From the NCBI GenBank assembly GCA_965226855.1, contig CBDDEE010000028.1, forward strand, positions 1 through 64,000: DNA of 64,000 nt, in the 5' to 3' direction. Below are positions 24,662 to 32,786 of the stretch, in pieces. The DNA comes from JAUXJB01 sp965226855 (GTDB lineage: Bacteria > Myxococcota_A > UBA9160 > SZUA-336). The notes under the pieces are model-generated. The model was not told the DNA's origin, searched no databases, and saw nothing but the letters and a program-made list of their open reading frames with translations. How positions within the stretch are numbered: position 1 is the stretch's first letter; each line of letters begins with the position of its first letter. Both the position numbers and the translations under genes were made by a program.

Positions 24662-26428
24662 ATGACGGGCCCGTGGAGCCGACACGGCTTCGATCCAGTA
24701 CACCACGAACGGGAGCTCGCTGCCATCATCTCAGAGGTTCGATCCCTGCCCGCCTTCTCGCAGCGCGATCTGGAACGGATTCTGCGCAAGTACCCACGTG
24801 ACGGCAAGGGGTTCTTCTCGCGCTCCGAGCTCATCTCGGGCTTCCGCCATCTGGCTACCGAGCGGGGCTGGGAGGACGAAGCGTCCTTCCTGGAGAAGCT
24901 GCGCAAGCGCCGCGTGCGTACACTGAGCGGGGTCGCTCCCGTCTCGGTGTTGACGAAGCCCTTCCCGTGTCCCGGCCGCTGCATCTTCTGTCCCAGCGAC
25001 GTGAGCATGCCCAAGAGCTACCTGGCACTCGAGCCCGGCGCGCAGCGCGCCGCCGAGCAGAACTTCGATCCGTACCTGCAGACCCGGGTGCGGTTGCAGG
25101 CCTATCACGAGCTCGGCCATCTGATCGACAAGGTCGAGCTCATCGTACTCGGCGGCACGTGGTCGTACTATCCGCAGCCCTACCAGATCTGGTTCATCAA
25201 GCGTTGTCTCGACGCGCTCAACGACTTCGGAAGTCCGCGCTCCGAGCCGGCCGGCCGGGCTTCGGCCGGGCCCGACTTCCGCGAGCTCCCCGCGACGGTC
25301 CACGGTGCGAAGGCGGGACCTTCCTACAACACTGTCGTCTCCGCGTATCTGCGCGAACGCCTCGACGGCGCGCTCGTCGGCGCCTGGGAGCGCGCAGGGT
25401 GGGAGGAGCTCGAGGCTGCCCAGCTCGAGAACGAGGGTCGGCGCTGCCGTGCGATCGGCATCTCTCTCGAGACGCGCCCTGATCATGTGACACCGGAAGA
25501 GGTGGTGGTACTGCGGCGTCTCGGCGCGACGAAGGTGCAGATCGGAGTGCAGAGCCTCTCGGACGAGGTGCTTGCGCTGAATCGGCGCGGTCACGACGTG
25601 GCCACTACCCGTAGAGCCATAGGACTCCTGCGACGAGCCGGGTTCAAGATCCACGCGCACTGGATGCCGAACTTGCACGGCTCCACGGTCGAGGCGGACC
25701 TGGAGGACTTCGACCGGCTGTTCGAGGACCCGGCGCTGCGACCGGATGAGCTGAAGATCTACCCCTGCAGCCTGATCGAGAGCGCCGAGCTGATGAAGCA
25801 CTACGAGTCGGGTTCCTGGCGACCATATACGCGCGAGCAGCTGCTCCAGGTCCTGGAGCACGCTTTCCCCCGCACGCCGGCCTACTGTCGCCTAACGCGC
25901 GTGATTCGCGACATCTCCTCAACTGACATCGTGGCCGGTAACCGCACCGCCAACCTGCGGGAGGTTGTCGAGGCGCGACTGGCCGAGCAGGGCCGGCCGC
26001 TTGCGGAGATCCGCAGCCGAGAGATCCGCGGCGGAACTGTCGACGCGAGAGAAGCCGAGCTCCGCGAGCTCCGCTATGAGACGTCTACTGGCACCGAGCA
26101 CTTTCTGTCTATGACCACGCCGGACGACCGCCTGCTCGCCTTTCTCCGCCTCGCGCTCCCCACCGCCCCCGCCTTCATCGATGAGATCGCGAGGAGCGCG
26201 CTCATCCGCGAGGTCCACGTCTACGGCGCTCTCACCCCCCTCGGAGAGCGCCCCACCGGCGCCCCCCAACACCAGGGCTTTGGCCGCCGCCTCATCACCC
26301 ACGCCACCAATCTCGCGCGCACCGCCGGCTACCCCGACCTGGCCGTAATCTCCTCCATAGGCACCCGCCCCTACTACTCCCGCCTCGGCTTCAAAAAAGG
26401 CCCCCTCTACCAACACCTCGAACTATGA
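24662..26428 (+). CDS. elp3: Elp3-family tRNA U34 modification enzyme (radical SAM + GNAT)
   Basis: 588 residues. The radical SAM centre is CPGRCIFCPSD (C-x3-C-x2-C, about residue 100). After it come YYPQPYQIWFIKRCLDALN, the tRNA/acetyl-CoA site region ISLETRPDHVTPEEV, and VQIGVQSLSDEVLALNRRGH. The last 150 residues are the GNAT acetyltransferase half, ending HQGFGRRLITHATNLARTAG and PYYSRLGFKKGPLYQHLEL. Elp3 makes carboxymethyl-uridine at tRNA position 34; single-protein Elp3 is widespread in archaea and patchy in bacteria. The start is ATG 24662. It is divergent from the broken methyltransferase gene. Third-position bias toward C rises strikingly in the last 300 bp. Confidence 0.93.
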   Translation: MTGPWSRHGFDPVHHERELAAIISEVRSLPAFSQRDLERILRKYPRDGKGFFSRSELISGFRHLATERGWEDEASFLEKLRKRRVRTLSGVAPVSVLTKPFPCPGRCIFCPSDVSMPKSYLALEPGAQRAAEQNFDPYLQTRVRLQAYHELGHLIDKVELIVLGGTWSYYPQPYQIWFIKRCLDALNDFGSPRSEPAGRASAGPDFRELPATVHGAKAGPSYNTVVSAYLRERLDGALVGAWERAGWEELEAAQLENEGRRCRAIGISLETRPDHVTPEEVVVLRRLGATKVQIGVQSLSDEVLALNRRGHDVATTRRAIGLLRRAGFKIHAHWMPNLHGSTVEADLEDFDRLFEDPALRPDELKIYPCSLIESAELMKHYESGSWRPYTREQLLQVLEHAFPRTPAYCRLTRVIRDISSTDIVAGNRTANLREVVEARLAEQGRPLAEIRSREIRGGTVDAREAELRELRYETSTGTEHFLSMTTPDDRLLAFLRLALPTAPAFIDEIARSALIREVHVYGALTPLGERPTGAPQHQGFGRRLITHATNLARTAGYPDLAVISSIGTRPYYSRLGFKKGPLYQHLEL

Positions 26429-26456
26429 ACTCGGCGAACAGTCCAGTGGCCCCGCC

Positions 26457-26541
26457 CGCAAGCGCCGCGCATGCGGCGCGGCCAGAGAGCGGCTGGCGAG
26501 CGTAGGTGGGAGGTGCGGGACCGCTCGCGTGCCGGGTCCCA
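26457..26541. repeat. Dispersed two-hairpin element, copy C (diverged, inverted)
   Basis: Reads on the plus strand as CGCAAGCGCCGCGCATGCGG and on to GGTGGGAG, then ACCGCTCGCGTGCCGGGTCC. Hairpin 2 is intact (GCGCCGC-GCAT-GCGGCGC), while hairpin 1 has lost several pairs. It lies between the convergent elp3 and methyltransferase genes, the only copy in a purely 3' position. Confidence 0.65.
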
Positions 26542-26549
26542 CGGGCAGG

Positions 26550-27341
26550 TCAGGACTCGAAATCGCGCTGTTTGCGACCGACGAAGGCGACGTGCACCAG
26601 CGGATCCCCCCGCGTCGTGAGCCGGTGCCTGTACCGCTCTCGAGCCTGCAGGGAGATGGCACCGCTCTCCACCATCTGGCGTATGAGGGACGCGAATCGC
26701 GACTCTCGCCGGCCGAGGAGGGCCTCCTCGTGGATGTGGAACGCAACCCAGCCGCCGGGCGCCAGGATGTTGAACGCCTCGGTGAAGGCGTTCGGCGGCG
26801 GCTCGTCCGCGCCGAGCGGCTCTACGGACGCGAGGCCATTGAAGTCGAAGTGCATTAGGCGGTCTCGCTGTGCCTCGCTCAGCCGGCGCATGTCCATGAC
26901 CAGGTAGTCCTCGTATACACCCGGATTGTCACGCGCGGCCGCGCAAGCAGCCGCCGGGGAGCGATCGATGCCGAAGATCCACTGCGCCCCGAGCCCGGCG
27001 AGCTCGCTCCCGACCCAGCCGTTTCCCGCACCAAAGTCGAGCAGGCGCAAACGGTCGATGCGGCTGCCGGCGGCCTCGACCTCTCGAGCGAGCATTCTGC
27101 AGATCGTCTCCGTCGCCTGGCCCTCGAGCAGGTCTCGAACGAGGTACTCGTAGACGTCCGGGCGCTCCCAGAAGAAAGAGTGCTCCGCAAGCCGTACCGG
27201 TTGCCAGGATCCGCCCTCGTCCACCAGGCAGTACTCCCCACCGCTCGAGTCGTCTGCGGGCGGCAGTACGACCGGAGCGGGGCGAGGACGTGCCTCGGGC
27301 AGCTCGGACAGATACAGGGGGGTCTCGGCGGAGGCAGCCAT
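26550..27341 (-). CDS. SAM-dependent methyltransferase
   Basis: 263 residues. The Rossmann core is LRLLDFGAGNGWVGSELAGL (SAM-binding glycine loop, about 98-117), then IFGIDRSPAAACAAARDNPG, YLVMDMRRL and FNILAPGGWVAFHI. The N-terminal 90 residues are family-variable and contain HSFFWERPDVYEYLVRDLL. Substrate unknown; it may act on a small molecule or lipid. The start is ATG 27341. Copy 2 of the IS lies 42 bp upstream and may have separated the gene from its promoter. Confidence 0.85.
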   Translation of the reverse strand: MAASAETPLYLSELPEARPRPAPVVLPPADDSSGGEYCLVDEGGSWQPVRLAEHSFFWERPDVYEYLVRDLLEGQATETICRMLAREVEAAGSRIDRLRLLDFGAGNGWVGSELAGLGAQWIFGIDRSPAAACAAARDNPGVYEDYLVMDMRRLSEAQRDRLMHFDFNGLASVEPLGADEPPPNAFTEAFNILAPGGWVAFHIHEEALLGRRESRFASLIRQMVESGAISLQARERYRHRLTTRGDPLVHVAFVGRKQRDFES

Positions 27342-27383
27342 GCGGACAGTTCTGTACGCCCCGAAACTGACCCGGGTGCCTAG

Positions 27384-28655
27384 CAGGCTGCGGAGAAAGT
27401 GACTGGGTTGGGCGGGACGCCTCTGACGGGAGGCGTGCCGAGCAGGGAGAGGGATCGCCGTTCCCGGTACGAACCGGTTCGGTGTCGCACGGGTAGATCT
27501 TGCGGGATCATGAGCTATGTCGCCTCCAACAGGTTGCGGATACGGACCAGGTTGTAGGCCGCAGCAGTGAAGGTGAAGACCCAGCCGACCCGATCCGTGC
27601 CCCGGTGCCGGGTCTTGCGCATCAAGCCCACCGTCTTCATCCAGCCAAACACCTCCTCCACCCGTTTGCGGAAGCGCTGGCTCACCTCGTAGCCCGGGTG
27701 TCCTGTGGTCCTTCGATCGATCGCGCTTCGGCGGTTCGTCGTGTTCTGTGCCACGTGCGGGGTAACGCTCCAGGCCCGAAGCGCCTGCACAAAGCTCTTG
27801 GCGTCGTAGCCCTTGTCTCCAGCCAGGGTGATCCGGCGAGCGCCCCCCAGACCCAGCACCATCTCGAGAGCCGCTTCGCGCTCCGCATACCCCGACGCCT
27901 GAGTGAGCTTCGCCGCCACCACCAGGCCGTTGCGGTTCTCCGTCACGACGTGTCCCTGATACGCGAGCCGCGCGCCCTGGCCCCTCATCCCCGCCAGTCG
28001 GGCGTCCGGATCCGTCCTCGACGCATGCGTCTGGTTGCTCCGCTTCTCGCCCCGGAAGTTGACCGTCGGGTTGCCCGGGTCGTCATCGTCCCTGCGCTTC
28101 TCGTCCTTGCGCACGAAGCTCTTCTGGCTCGCCCACGCCTCGATCAGCGTCCCGTCCACCGTGAAGTGCTCCGATGACACCAACCCCTCCGACTCCGCCT
28201 GCGCCAGCACCGCCTCGAAGAAATGCTGAGCGATCTCGCCCTTCAGCAGCCGTTCCCGATTCTTGGTGAACACCGTCGCGCTGAACACCTCATCGTCCAG
28301 CTCCAGGCCCACGAACCAGCGGTAGAGCAGGTTGTAGTCGATCTGCTCGATCAGCTGGCGCTCGCTCCGGATCGTGTACAGCACCTGCAACAGCAGCGCC
28401 CGCAACAGCTGCTCCGGCGGGACCGACGGTCGGCCGACCCCTTTGGCGTAGATACCATCGAAGCGTCGCGACAGCTGCTCCAGCGCCGCGTCCACCAGTC
28501 GCCGGATCGCTCGAAGCGGATGGTCCTCGGGAATCCGGGACTCCAGCGATACGTAGCTGAAGATCCCACCCTGGAGCGTCTGCGGTCCTCTCACATCTCC
28601 CCCTTGGGGCTTCCCTCAAAGGTACCCTTCGATGAGGGTTTTTTTCAGCAGCCTG
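27384..28655 (-). mobile_element. IS5-type insertion sequence, copy 2 (complete)
   Basis: Same element as at 13906-15176 but in opposite orientation. It is flanked by CTAG at 27380-27383 and 28656-28659. The ends are CAGGCTGCGGAGAAA (left) and, on the other strand, CAGGCTGCTGAAAAA (right). It is 1272 bp long; near the right end a short G/T tract (about 28635-28645) differs from copy 1, the only difference I noticed. It sits intergenically between a methyltransferase and a doxX gene. Confidence 0.95.
27515..28594 (-). CDS. IS5-family DDE transposase (copy 2)
   Basis: 359 residues, identical in translation to the transposase at 13966-15045, with the same DDE residues (TVDGTLIEAW, GDKGYD, VEEVFGW) and GTG start. 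The identity of the two copies indicates recent transposition or gene conversion. Confidence 0.95.
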   Translation of the reverse strand: MRGPQTLQGGIFSYVSLESRIPEDHPLRAIRRLVDAALEQLSRRFDGIYAKGVGRPSVPPEQLLRALLLQVLYTIRSERQLIEQIDYNLLYRWFVGLELDDEVFSATVFTKNRERLLKGEIAQHFFEAVLAQAESEGLVSSEHFTVDGTLIEAWASQKSFVRKDEKRRDDDDPGNPTVNFRGEKRSNQTHASRTDPDARLAGMRGQGARLAYQGHVVTENRNGLVVAAKLTQASGYAEREAALEMVLGLGGARRITLAGDKGYDAKSFVQALRAWSVTPHVAQNTTNRRSAIDRRTTGHPGYEVSQRFRKRVEEVFGWMKTVGLMRKTRHRGTDRVGWVFTFTAAAYNLVRIRNLLEAT

Positions 28656-28704
28656 CTAGGATTGAGCTCAATCTGCTACAAGAGAGCCCACTCGGAGGTC
28701 TGCG

Positions 28705-29145
28705 ATGAGTCTCGAGACCCTCTTCACCGGGACCAACCAATCCTTGGTCGACCTGGCGGGGCTGATCGGGCGCGTCGTCATCGGTGTCTGCTTCATCACC
28801 CACGCACTCGGGAAGCTGGGCGTGGTGGGCCCCGGCAACATGGCTGGCTTCGTGGCCTGGCTGGACGAGCTCGGCGTGCCGATGCCTCATATCCAGGCTC
28901 GCATGGCTATGCTGTCGGAGTTCGGTGGGGGCACCCTGCTCGTCCTCGGACTGTTCACTCGTCCGGCGTGTCTGCTGTTGATTTTCACGATGATCATCGC
29001 CGGCCGGATCGGTCATCGCGGCGCGGGGTATCTGATCACGAACGAGCCGCCCGGCGCCGAGTACACGATTAACCTGGCTTTGATCTGCCTGGTACTCGCG
29101 TTGCTGGGACCCGGCGCCTACTCGCTCGACGCTCTGCTGTTCTAG
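28705..29145 (+). CDS. DoxX-family membrane protein
   Basis: 146 residues with four membrane helices: LAGLIGRVVIGVCFITHALG, then FGGGTLLVLGLFTRPACLLL, LLIFTMIIAGRI, and TINLALICLVLALLGPGAYS. The first helix with HALGKL and the small-residue pattern are typical of DoxX proteins, which act in the inner membrane with quinone- or thiosulfate-linked redox partners or in oxidative-stress defence. The start is ATG 28705 with CTCGGAGG upstream. The IS copy 2 lies just upstream (ends at 28655), so its promoter may lie in or be affected by the IS. Confidence 0.88.
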   Translation: MSLETLFTGTNQSLVDLAGLIGRVVIGVCFITHALGKLGVVGPGNMAGFVAWLDELGVPMPHIQARMAMLSEFGGGTLLVLGLFTRPACLLLIFTMIIAGRIGHRGAGYLITNEPPGAEYTINLALICLVLALLGPGAYSLDALLF

Positions 29146-29183
29146 CGTGGAACCGTGAGCGTCCGCGGCGGGCTGATATCCGT

Positions 29184-29669
29184 CTAGGATCGCCCGTCGC
29201 GCATGTAGCCCGAGGCGAGCGCATCGACGTACTCGTTCCAGCGCGAGCCCGAATGCCCGCGGATCCAAAGCAGCTCGACACCCGTGTGGGAGTTGAAGAG
29301 CGCGTAGAGTTCCTGGACGAGATCAAGGTTCTTGATGGCCCCGCCCTTCCTGCGCCAACCGCGCTGCTCCCACCCTGCAGCCCACTCGTTCATCGTCTTG
29401 ACGCACAGCTCGCTGTCCGAATAGATGGTAGTGCGCGCGTCCCGTGATAGGTGGCGGTAGGCCTCGATCAGGGCGCGCAGCTCCATCCGGTTGTTCGTCG
29501 TGTCGGGCTCATAGCCGTGCTGCTCGGCCACGATCCGATCGTCCTCGACCCACACGAAGGCCCAGCCTCCCGGACCCGGATTCCCCTCGCACGAGCCGTC
29601 AGTGAACATCCCCGTCTTGGGGCCGCCTCCGGTCTTGCGGGGCCCGGCGCGCGAGCGGTCGCGCGCCAC
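29184..29669 (-). CDS. rnhA: Ribonuclease HI
   Basis: Degrades RNA in RNA-DNA hybrids. Catalytic residues are visible: MFTDGSCEGNPGPGGWAFVW (first Asp), NRMELRALIEAY (Glu), IYSDSELCVKTMNEW (second Asp), WIRGHSGSRWNEYVDALASG (His and last Asp). ATG 29609 would start the protein inside the first beta strand, so it is probably too short. In-frame upstream starts lie in a copy of the dispersed hairpin repeat; GTG 29669 gives ARDRSRAGPRKTGGGPKTG before MFTDGS. I use GTG 29669 with low confidence in the start but high confidence in the gene. Confidence 0.9.
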   Translation of the reverse strand: MARDRSRAGPRKTGGGPKTGMFTDGSCEGNPGPGGWAFVWVEDDRIVAEQHGYEPDTTNNRMELRALIEAYRHLSRDARTTIYSDSELCVKTMNEWAAGWEQRGWRRKGGAIKNLDLVQELYALFNSHTGVELLWIRGHSGSRWNEYVDALASGYMRDGRS

Positions 29670-29734
29670 CCGCCTCCGCTCAGGCCTGGGGCCTTCGCTG
29701 CGCGCGCCGCTATCGCGGCGCTTGCAGTTGCGGG
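29634..29734. repeat. Dispersed two-hairpin element, copy D
   Basis: A full-length copy. Hairpin 1 is GGCGCGCGA-GCGG-TCGCGCGCC (perfect 9 bp), where copy B has GGCCCGCGA/TCGCGGGCC, so the central pair has swapped from C-G to G-C on both sides. Hairpin 2 is GCGCCGC-TATC-GCGGCGC. The end nearest rnhA reads, on the minus strand, CCCCGCAAGACC and runs in frame into the RNase HI coding sequence. Confidence 0.9.
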
Positions 29735-29822
29735 GCCTATTGGATCCCGAGTGGTCGATGGAGTTATCGCTAAGGGGTACGCTCGTTGGCGACGTCGGTC
29801 CCGGCACGGCGCAAGCGTAGCA

Positions 29823-30887
29823 ATGCTAAGACCAGTCAGCGATGAGTCGTCGAAATTGGTGCGCGAGAGGCTCGGCGCTCTGGCGCTCGAGCTCGGGATT
29901 GTTCGCCTCGGTGTCACCCCGGTTGAGGATTATCCGGAGATGCAGCGCGTGCGCGAATGGGTGGCGCGCGGCTATGCCGGTGAGATGGACTACATCGGGC
30001 GGCGTCTCGAAGAGCGCGAAGATCTCACCCGGGTTATGGCCGGAGCACGCTCGGCCATTGTCGCCGGTGTCCCGTATGACACGGGCGAGCCGGATTCGAT
30101 GGCGGCGCGTGACCAGCAGACGGGATGGGTCTCGCGCTACGCCTGGGGGGACGACTACCACCAGGTGGTGGGGGCGCGCCTCGACGCGCTGATCGCGGCG
30201 CTGCAGCGCGAGTTCCCGGACGCCGCATTCCGGCCCTACGTCGACACCGGTCCCGTACCGGAGCGCCTGCTGGCGCAGCGCGCGGGCGTCGGCTGGATCG
30301 GGAAGAACTCCTGTGTGATCGACCCGGAGTGGGGGTCGTACCTGTTTCTTGGCGTCGTCCTCACCGACCTCGCAATTGCCCCGGACCTCCCCGCGGTGGA
30401 CCACTGTGGCAGCTGCCGGGCCTGCCTGGACGCTTGCCCGACCGACGCGTTTCCAGAGCCGGGAGTGCTGGATGCGCGGCTCTGCATCTCCTATCTGACC
30501 ATCGAGCTGCGCGGGCCCGTGCCCGTCGAGCTGCGCCCTGGCGTGGGTGGCCACCTCTTCGGGTGTGATATCTGCCAGGAGGTCTGCCCGTGGAACCAGC
30601 GAACCGCCCGCCCGCTGGCGGACGAGGAGGCGTTTCGCCCGCGTGACAGCTGGCACGCACCGTCGCTCGCTGACGTTTTGAGTCTGGATGATGGCGCCCT
30701 TCGGCTGCGTCTGCGCCGCTCGTCAATGAAGCGGACAAAGCTGCGGGGCCTGCGTCGCAACGCCCTGATCGCCGCAGGGAACCTGGGTGAGCGCGCGCTA
30801 CTGCCCAGCATCGAGCGTTACCTCGATGACCCGGACCCGGTACTGGCAGAGGCCGCGAGCTGGGCGCGTGCGCAGCTCAGCCCCTAG
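29823..30887 (+). CDS. queG: Epoxyqueuosine reductase
   Basis: Cobalamin-dependent reductase for the last step of queuosine synthesis in tRNA. 354 residues. The N-terminal domain includes YPEMQRVREWVARGYAGEMDY and RYAWGDDYHQVV with the conserved catalytic Asp region RPYVDTGPVPERLLAQRAGV followed by GWIGKNSCVI. There are two [4Fe-4S] motifs, CGSCRACLDACPTDA and CDICQEVCPWN. A C-terminal HEAT-like tail ends LRRNALIAAGNLGERALLPS. I start at ATG 29823. It overlaps the convergent GDPD gene by 11 bp. Confidence 0.96.
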   Translation: MLRPVSDESSKLVRERLGALALELGIVRLGVTPVEDYPEMQRVREWVARGYAGEMDYIGRRLEEREDLTRVMAGARSAIVAGVPYDTGEPDSMAARDQQTGWVSRYAWGDDYHQVVGARLDALIAALQREFPDAAFRPYVDTGPVPERLLAQRAGVGWIGKNSCVIDPEWGSYLFLGVVLTDLAIAPDLPAVDHCGSCRACLDACPTDAFPEPGVLDARLCISYLTIELRGPVPVELRPGVGGHLFGCDICQEVCPWNQRTARPLADEEAFRPRDSWHAPSLADVLSLDDGALRLRLRRSSMKRTKLRGLRRNALIAAGNLGERALLPSIERYLDDPDPVLAEAASWARAQLSP

Positions 30888-31665
30888 CCTCTTGTACGAG
30901 CATGGCGGGGTAGTCGGACATCAGTCCATCGACACCGAGCGCAAGCAGACGTCGCATCTCGCTCGGGTCGTTGATGGTCCACACGTGCACCTGCATGCTC
31001 AGTGAGTGCGCGGCCTCGATCGAGGCGGGAGTTACGAGCTCCTGTCCGAACGCGGCCGAGGGGATTTGGAGTGCGTCAGCGGGCGCAGCGAAGTCTGCGA
31101 TGCGCCCCTCTCCCAGGGCGGCGAAGAACGCGAAGGCCCCGTCACGGGACGTCCCCAGGGCGGTTCCCGGGCAAACGCTGCGAATCCTGGCCATGATCGC
31201 GTCGTCTTCCGCCGCCAGCAGGAAGCGGTGCTCGGCGTTTGCTTTGCGGATCAGGCGTATGACCTCGTCGACCGTTTCCTGCTCCCCCGCTTTGATCTCC
31301 AGGTTGACCCGAGCTTCCGGGAAGGCCGAGATCAGCTCCGACAGGCGTGGGATGCGGGTCCCCGTACCGCGAAACGGAAAGGTGACTCCGCCATCCAGCG
31401 TGAAGCGATAGCCGGCATCGAGCTGCTGCAGCTCTGCGTACGAGTGCGCGCTGACCGGACCGTCGCCATCCGTCGTACGGTCGAGAGTCGCGTCGTGCTG
31501 CAATACGATCACGCCGTCGCTGGTGGCGTGACAGTCCGTCTCCAGGTAGGACACGCCCGTTGCCCAGGCTCGCTCGAACGAGACCATGGTATTTTCTGGC
31601 GCCTCGCCGCTCGCTCCCCGGTGGCCGAACAGGTGTGGCCGGTCGAGCGCCAGGAAGGGATGCAT
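30877..31665 (-). CDS. Glycerophosphodiester phosphodiesterase
   Basis: Hydrolyses glycerophosphodiesters to glycerol-3-phosphate. 262 residues from ATG 31665 (MHPFLALDRP); an upstream in-frame start would add 12 basic residues. Motifs: LFGHRGASGEAPENTMVSFE (catalytic His-Arg, Glu), YLETDCHATSDGVIVLQHD (Glu, Asp, second His) and VNLEIKAG. The end has VHVWTINDPSEMRRLLALGV and DGLMSDYP. No signal peptide, so a cytosolic form like UgpQ. Convergent with queG. Confidence 0.93.
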   Translation of the reverse strand: MHPFLALDRPHLFGHRGASGEAPENTMVSFERAWATGVSYLETDCHATSDGVIVLQHDATLDRTTDGDGPVSAHSYAELQQLDAGYRFTLDGGVTFPFRGTGTRIPRLSELISAFPEARVNLEIKAGEQETVDEVIRLIRKANAEHRFLLAAEDDAIMARIRSVCPGTALGTSRDGAFAFFAALGEGRIADFAAPADALQIPSAAFGQELVTPASIEAAHSLSMQVHVWTINDPSEMRRLLALGVDGLMSDYPAMLVQEARG

Positions 31666-31746
31666 CCGCACACCGTAGGCGTGCCGCCGGTGCCTTGACA
31701 AGCGGGCGCTCTACGCGACGTTCGAGAGTGGGCTTGGGGGGAGTCT

Positions 31747-32262
31747 ATGAGTGTTCTGACTCGGGACGTGATCTTGCGCGAGATCGAGCTCGGGAGACTC
31801 CGAGTGGAGCCGTTCGATGAGTCCCAGATCGGTGCGGCCTCGATCGACCTCCATCTGGGTGGAGAGCTGCGCATCCTCGCCCTGCACCAGAACGGCCCGG
31901 TTCTGGTGAGTGACGATGAGGAGTCGCTGATGGAGACCGAGGTCGTGCCGTTCACGGCTCCGTACGTCCTGGAGCCCGGGCGCACGGTCCACGGAGTGAC
32001 CCGGGAGCGCCTGATCTTCCCGCCAGACATCTGCGGGTGGATCGAGGGCCGCAGTCGCATCGCGCGTTTCGGCCTCACCGTGCACGTCAGCTCCAGCTTC
32101 ATCCAGCCGGGCGTCTCGAATCGCCAGGTACTCGAGATGAGCAACCTCTCAGGGGTGGCGCTCCAGATCCAGCCCGGCACGCGCATCTGCCAGATCGTTC
32201 TTCAGCGCACCGAGGGCGAGGCGATCTACAGCGGGAGGTTCGCGCAGCAGGACTCGCCGTGA
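31747..32262 (+). CDS. dcd: dCTP deaminase
   Basis: Deaminates dCTP to dUTP for dTTP synthesis. 171 residues. Motifs: GAASIDLHLGGELRI, the catalytic region GWIEGRSRIARFGLTVH (Arg-Ser), SSSFIQPGVSNRQVLEMSN and PGTRICQIVLQRTEGEA. Length fits the Dcd family (about 170-190). A bifunctional dCTP deaminase/dUTPase cannot be excluded from motifs alone. The start is ATG 31747 with GGGGGGAG upstream. It overlaps dtd by 4 bp (GTGA), so the two are translationally coupled. Confidence 0.92.
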   Translation: MSVLTRDVILREIELGRLRVEPFDESQIGAASIDLHLGGELRILALHQNGPVLVSDDEESLMETEVVPFTAPYVLEPGRTVHGVTRERLIFPPDICGWIEGRSRIARFGLTVHVSSSFIQPGVSNRQVLEMSNLSGVALQIQPGTRICQIVLQRTEGEAIYSGRFAQQDSP

Positions 32263-32708
32263 GGGCCGTGGCACAGCGAGTCAGTCGGGCGGAAATCCGG
32301 GTTGGCGAAGAGACGGTGGGCTCGATGGGTGCCGGGCTGCTGGTGCTCGTGGGAGTGGCCGTTGGGGACAAGCCGGAGCAGGCACGCTGGCTGGCCGACA
32401 AGCTCGTCCACCTGCGGGTGTTTCCTGACGAGAATGGGAAGATGAATCGGTCCTTGCTCGACGCCGGCGCCTCCATCGGGATCGTGTCGCAGTTCACGCT
32501 CCTGGGAAACCCGCGCAAGGGCCGACGGCCGAGCTACAACGCGGCGGCCCCACCCGAGGAGGCGGAGCGCCTGATAGAGATCCTGATCGCGGATGTGGAG
32601 GGCCGGGGCATCACGGTCACGACCGGACGCTTTCGGGCTCAGATGGAGCTCGAGCTGACGAACGATGGTCCGGTGACGCTGATTCTGGATACGGGTGAGG
32701 ATTCCTAG
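32259..32708 (+). CDS. dtd: D-aminoacyl-tRNA deacylase
   Basis: Removes D-amino acids wrongly attached to tRNA. 149 residues from a GTG start that overlaps the dcd stop. Motifs: VAQRVSRAEIRVGEETVG, LRVFPDENGKMNRSLLDAGA, the active-site SQFTLLGNPRKGRRPSYNAA (catalytic Thr), and TGRFRAQMELELTNDGPVTL. This last sequence varies from the usual TG-x-F-G-A-x-M with Arg in place of Gly. Length matches the family. Confidence 0.93.
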   Translation: MRAVAQRVSRAEIRVGEETVGSMGAGLLVLVGVAVGDKPEQARWLADKLVHLRVFPDENGKMNRSLLDAGASIGIVSQFTLLGNPRKGRRPSYNAAAPPEEAERLIEILIADVEGRGITVTTGRFRAQMELELTNDGPVTLILDTGEDS

Positions 32709-32786
32709 GTCCGAGTTGGACGTACGTTCGGTTCGCTGGCTATCCTGAGCGCGGGCGGGCTCGGGTCTCCCATGGAGAGAGCTGTC

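Noticed and set aside
13902..28659. Composite transposon formed by the two IS copies
   Set aside because: Each copy has its own CTAG duplication and the enclosed genes are ordinary chromosomal ones; independent insertions fit better.
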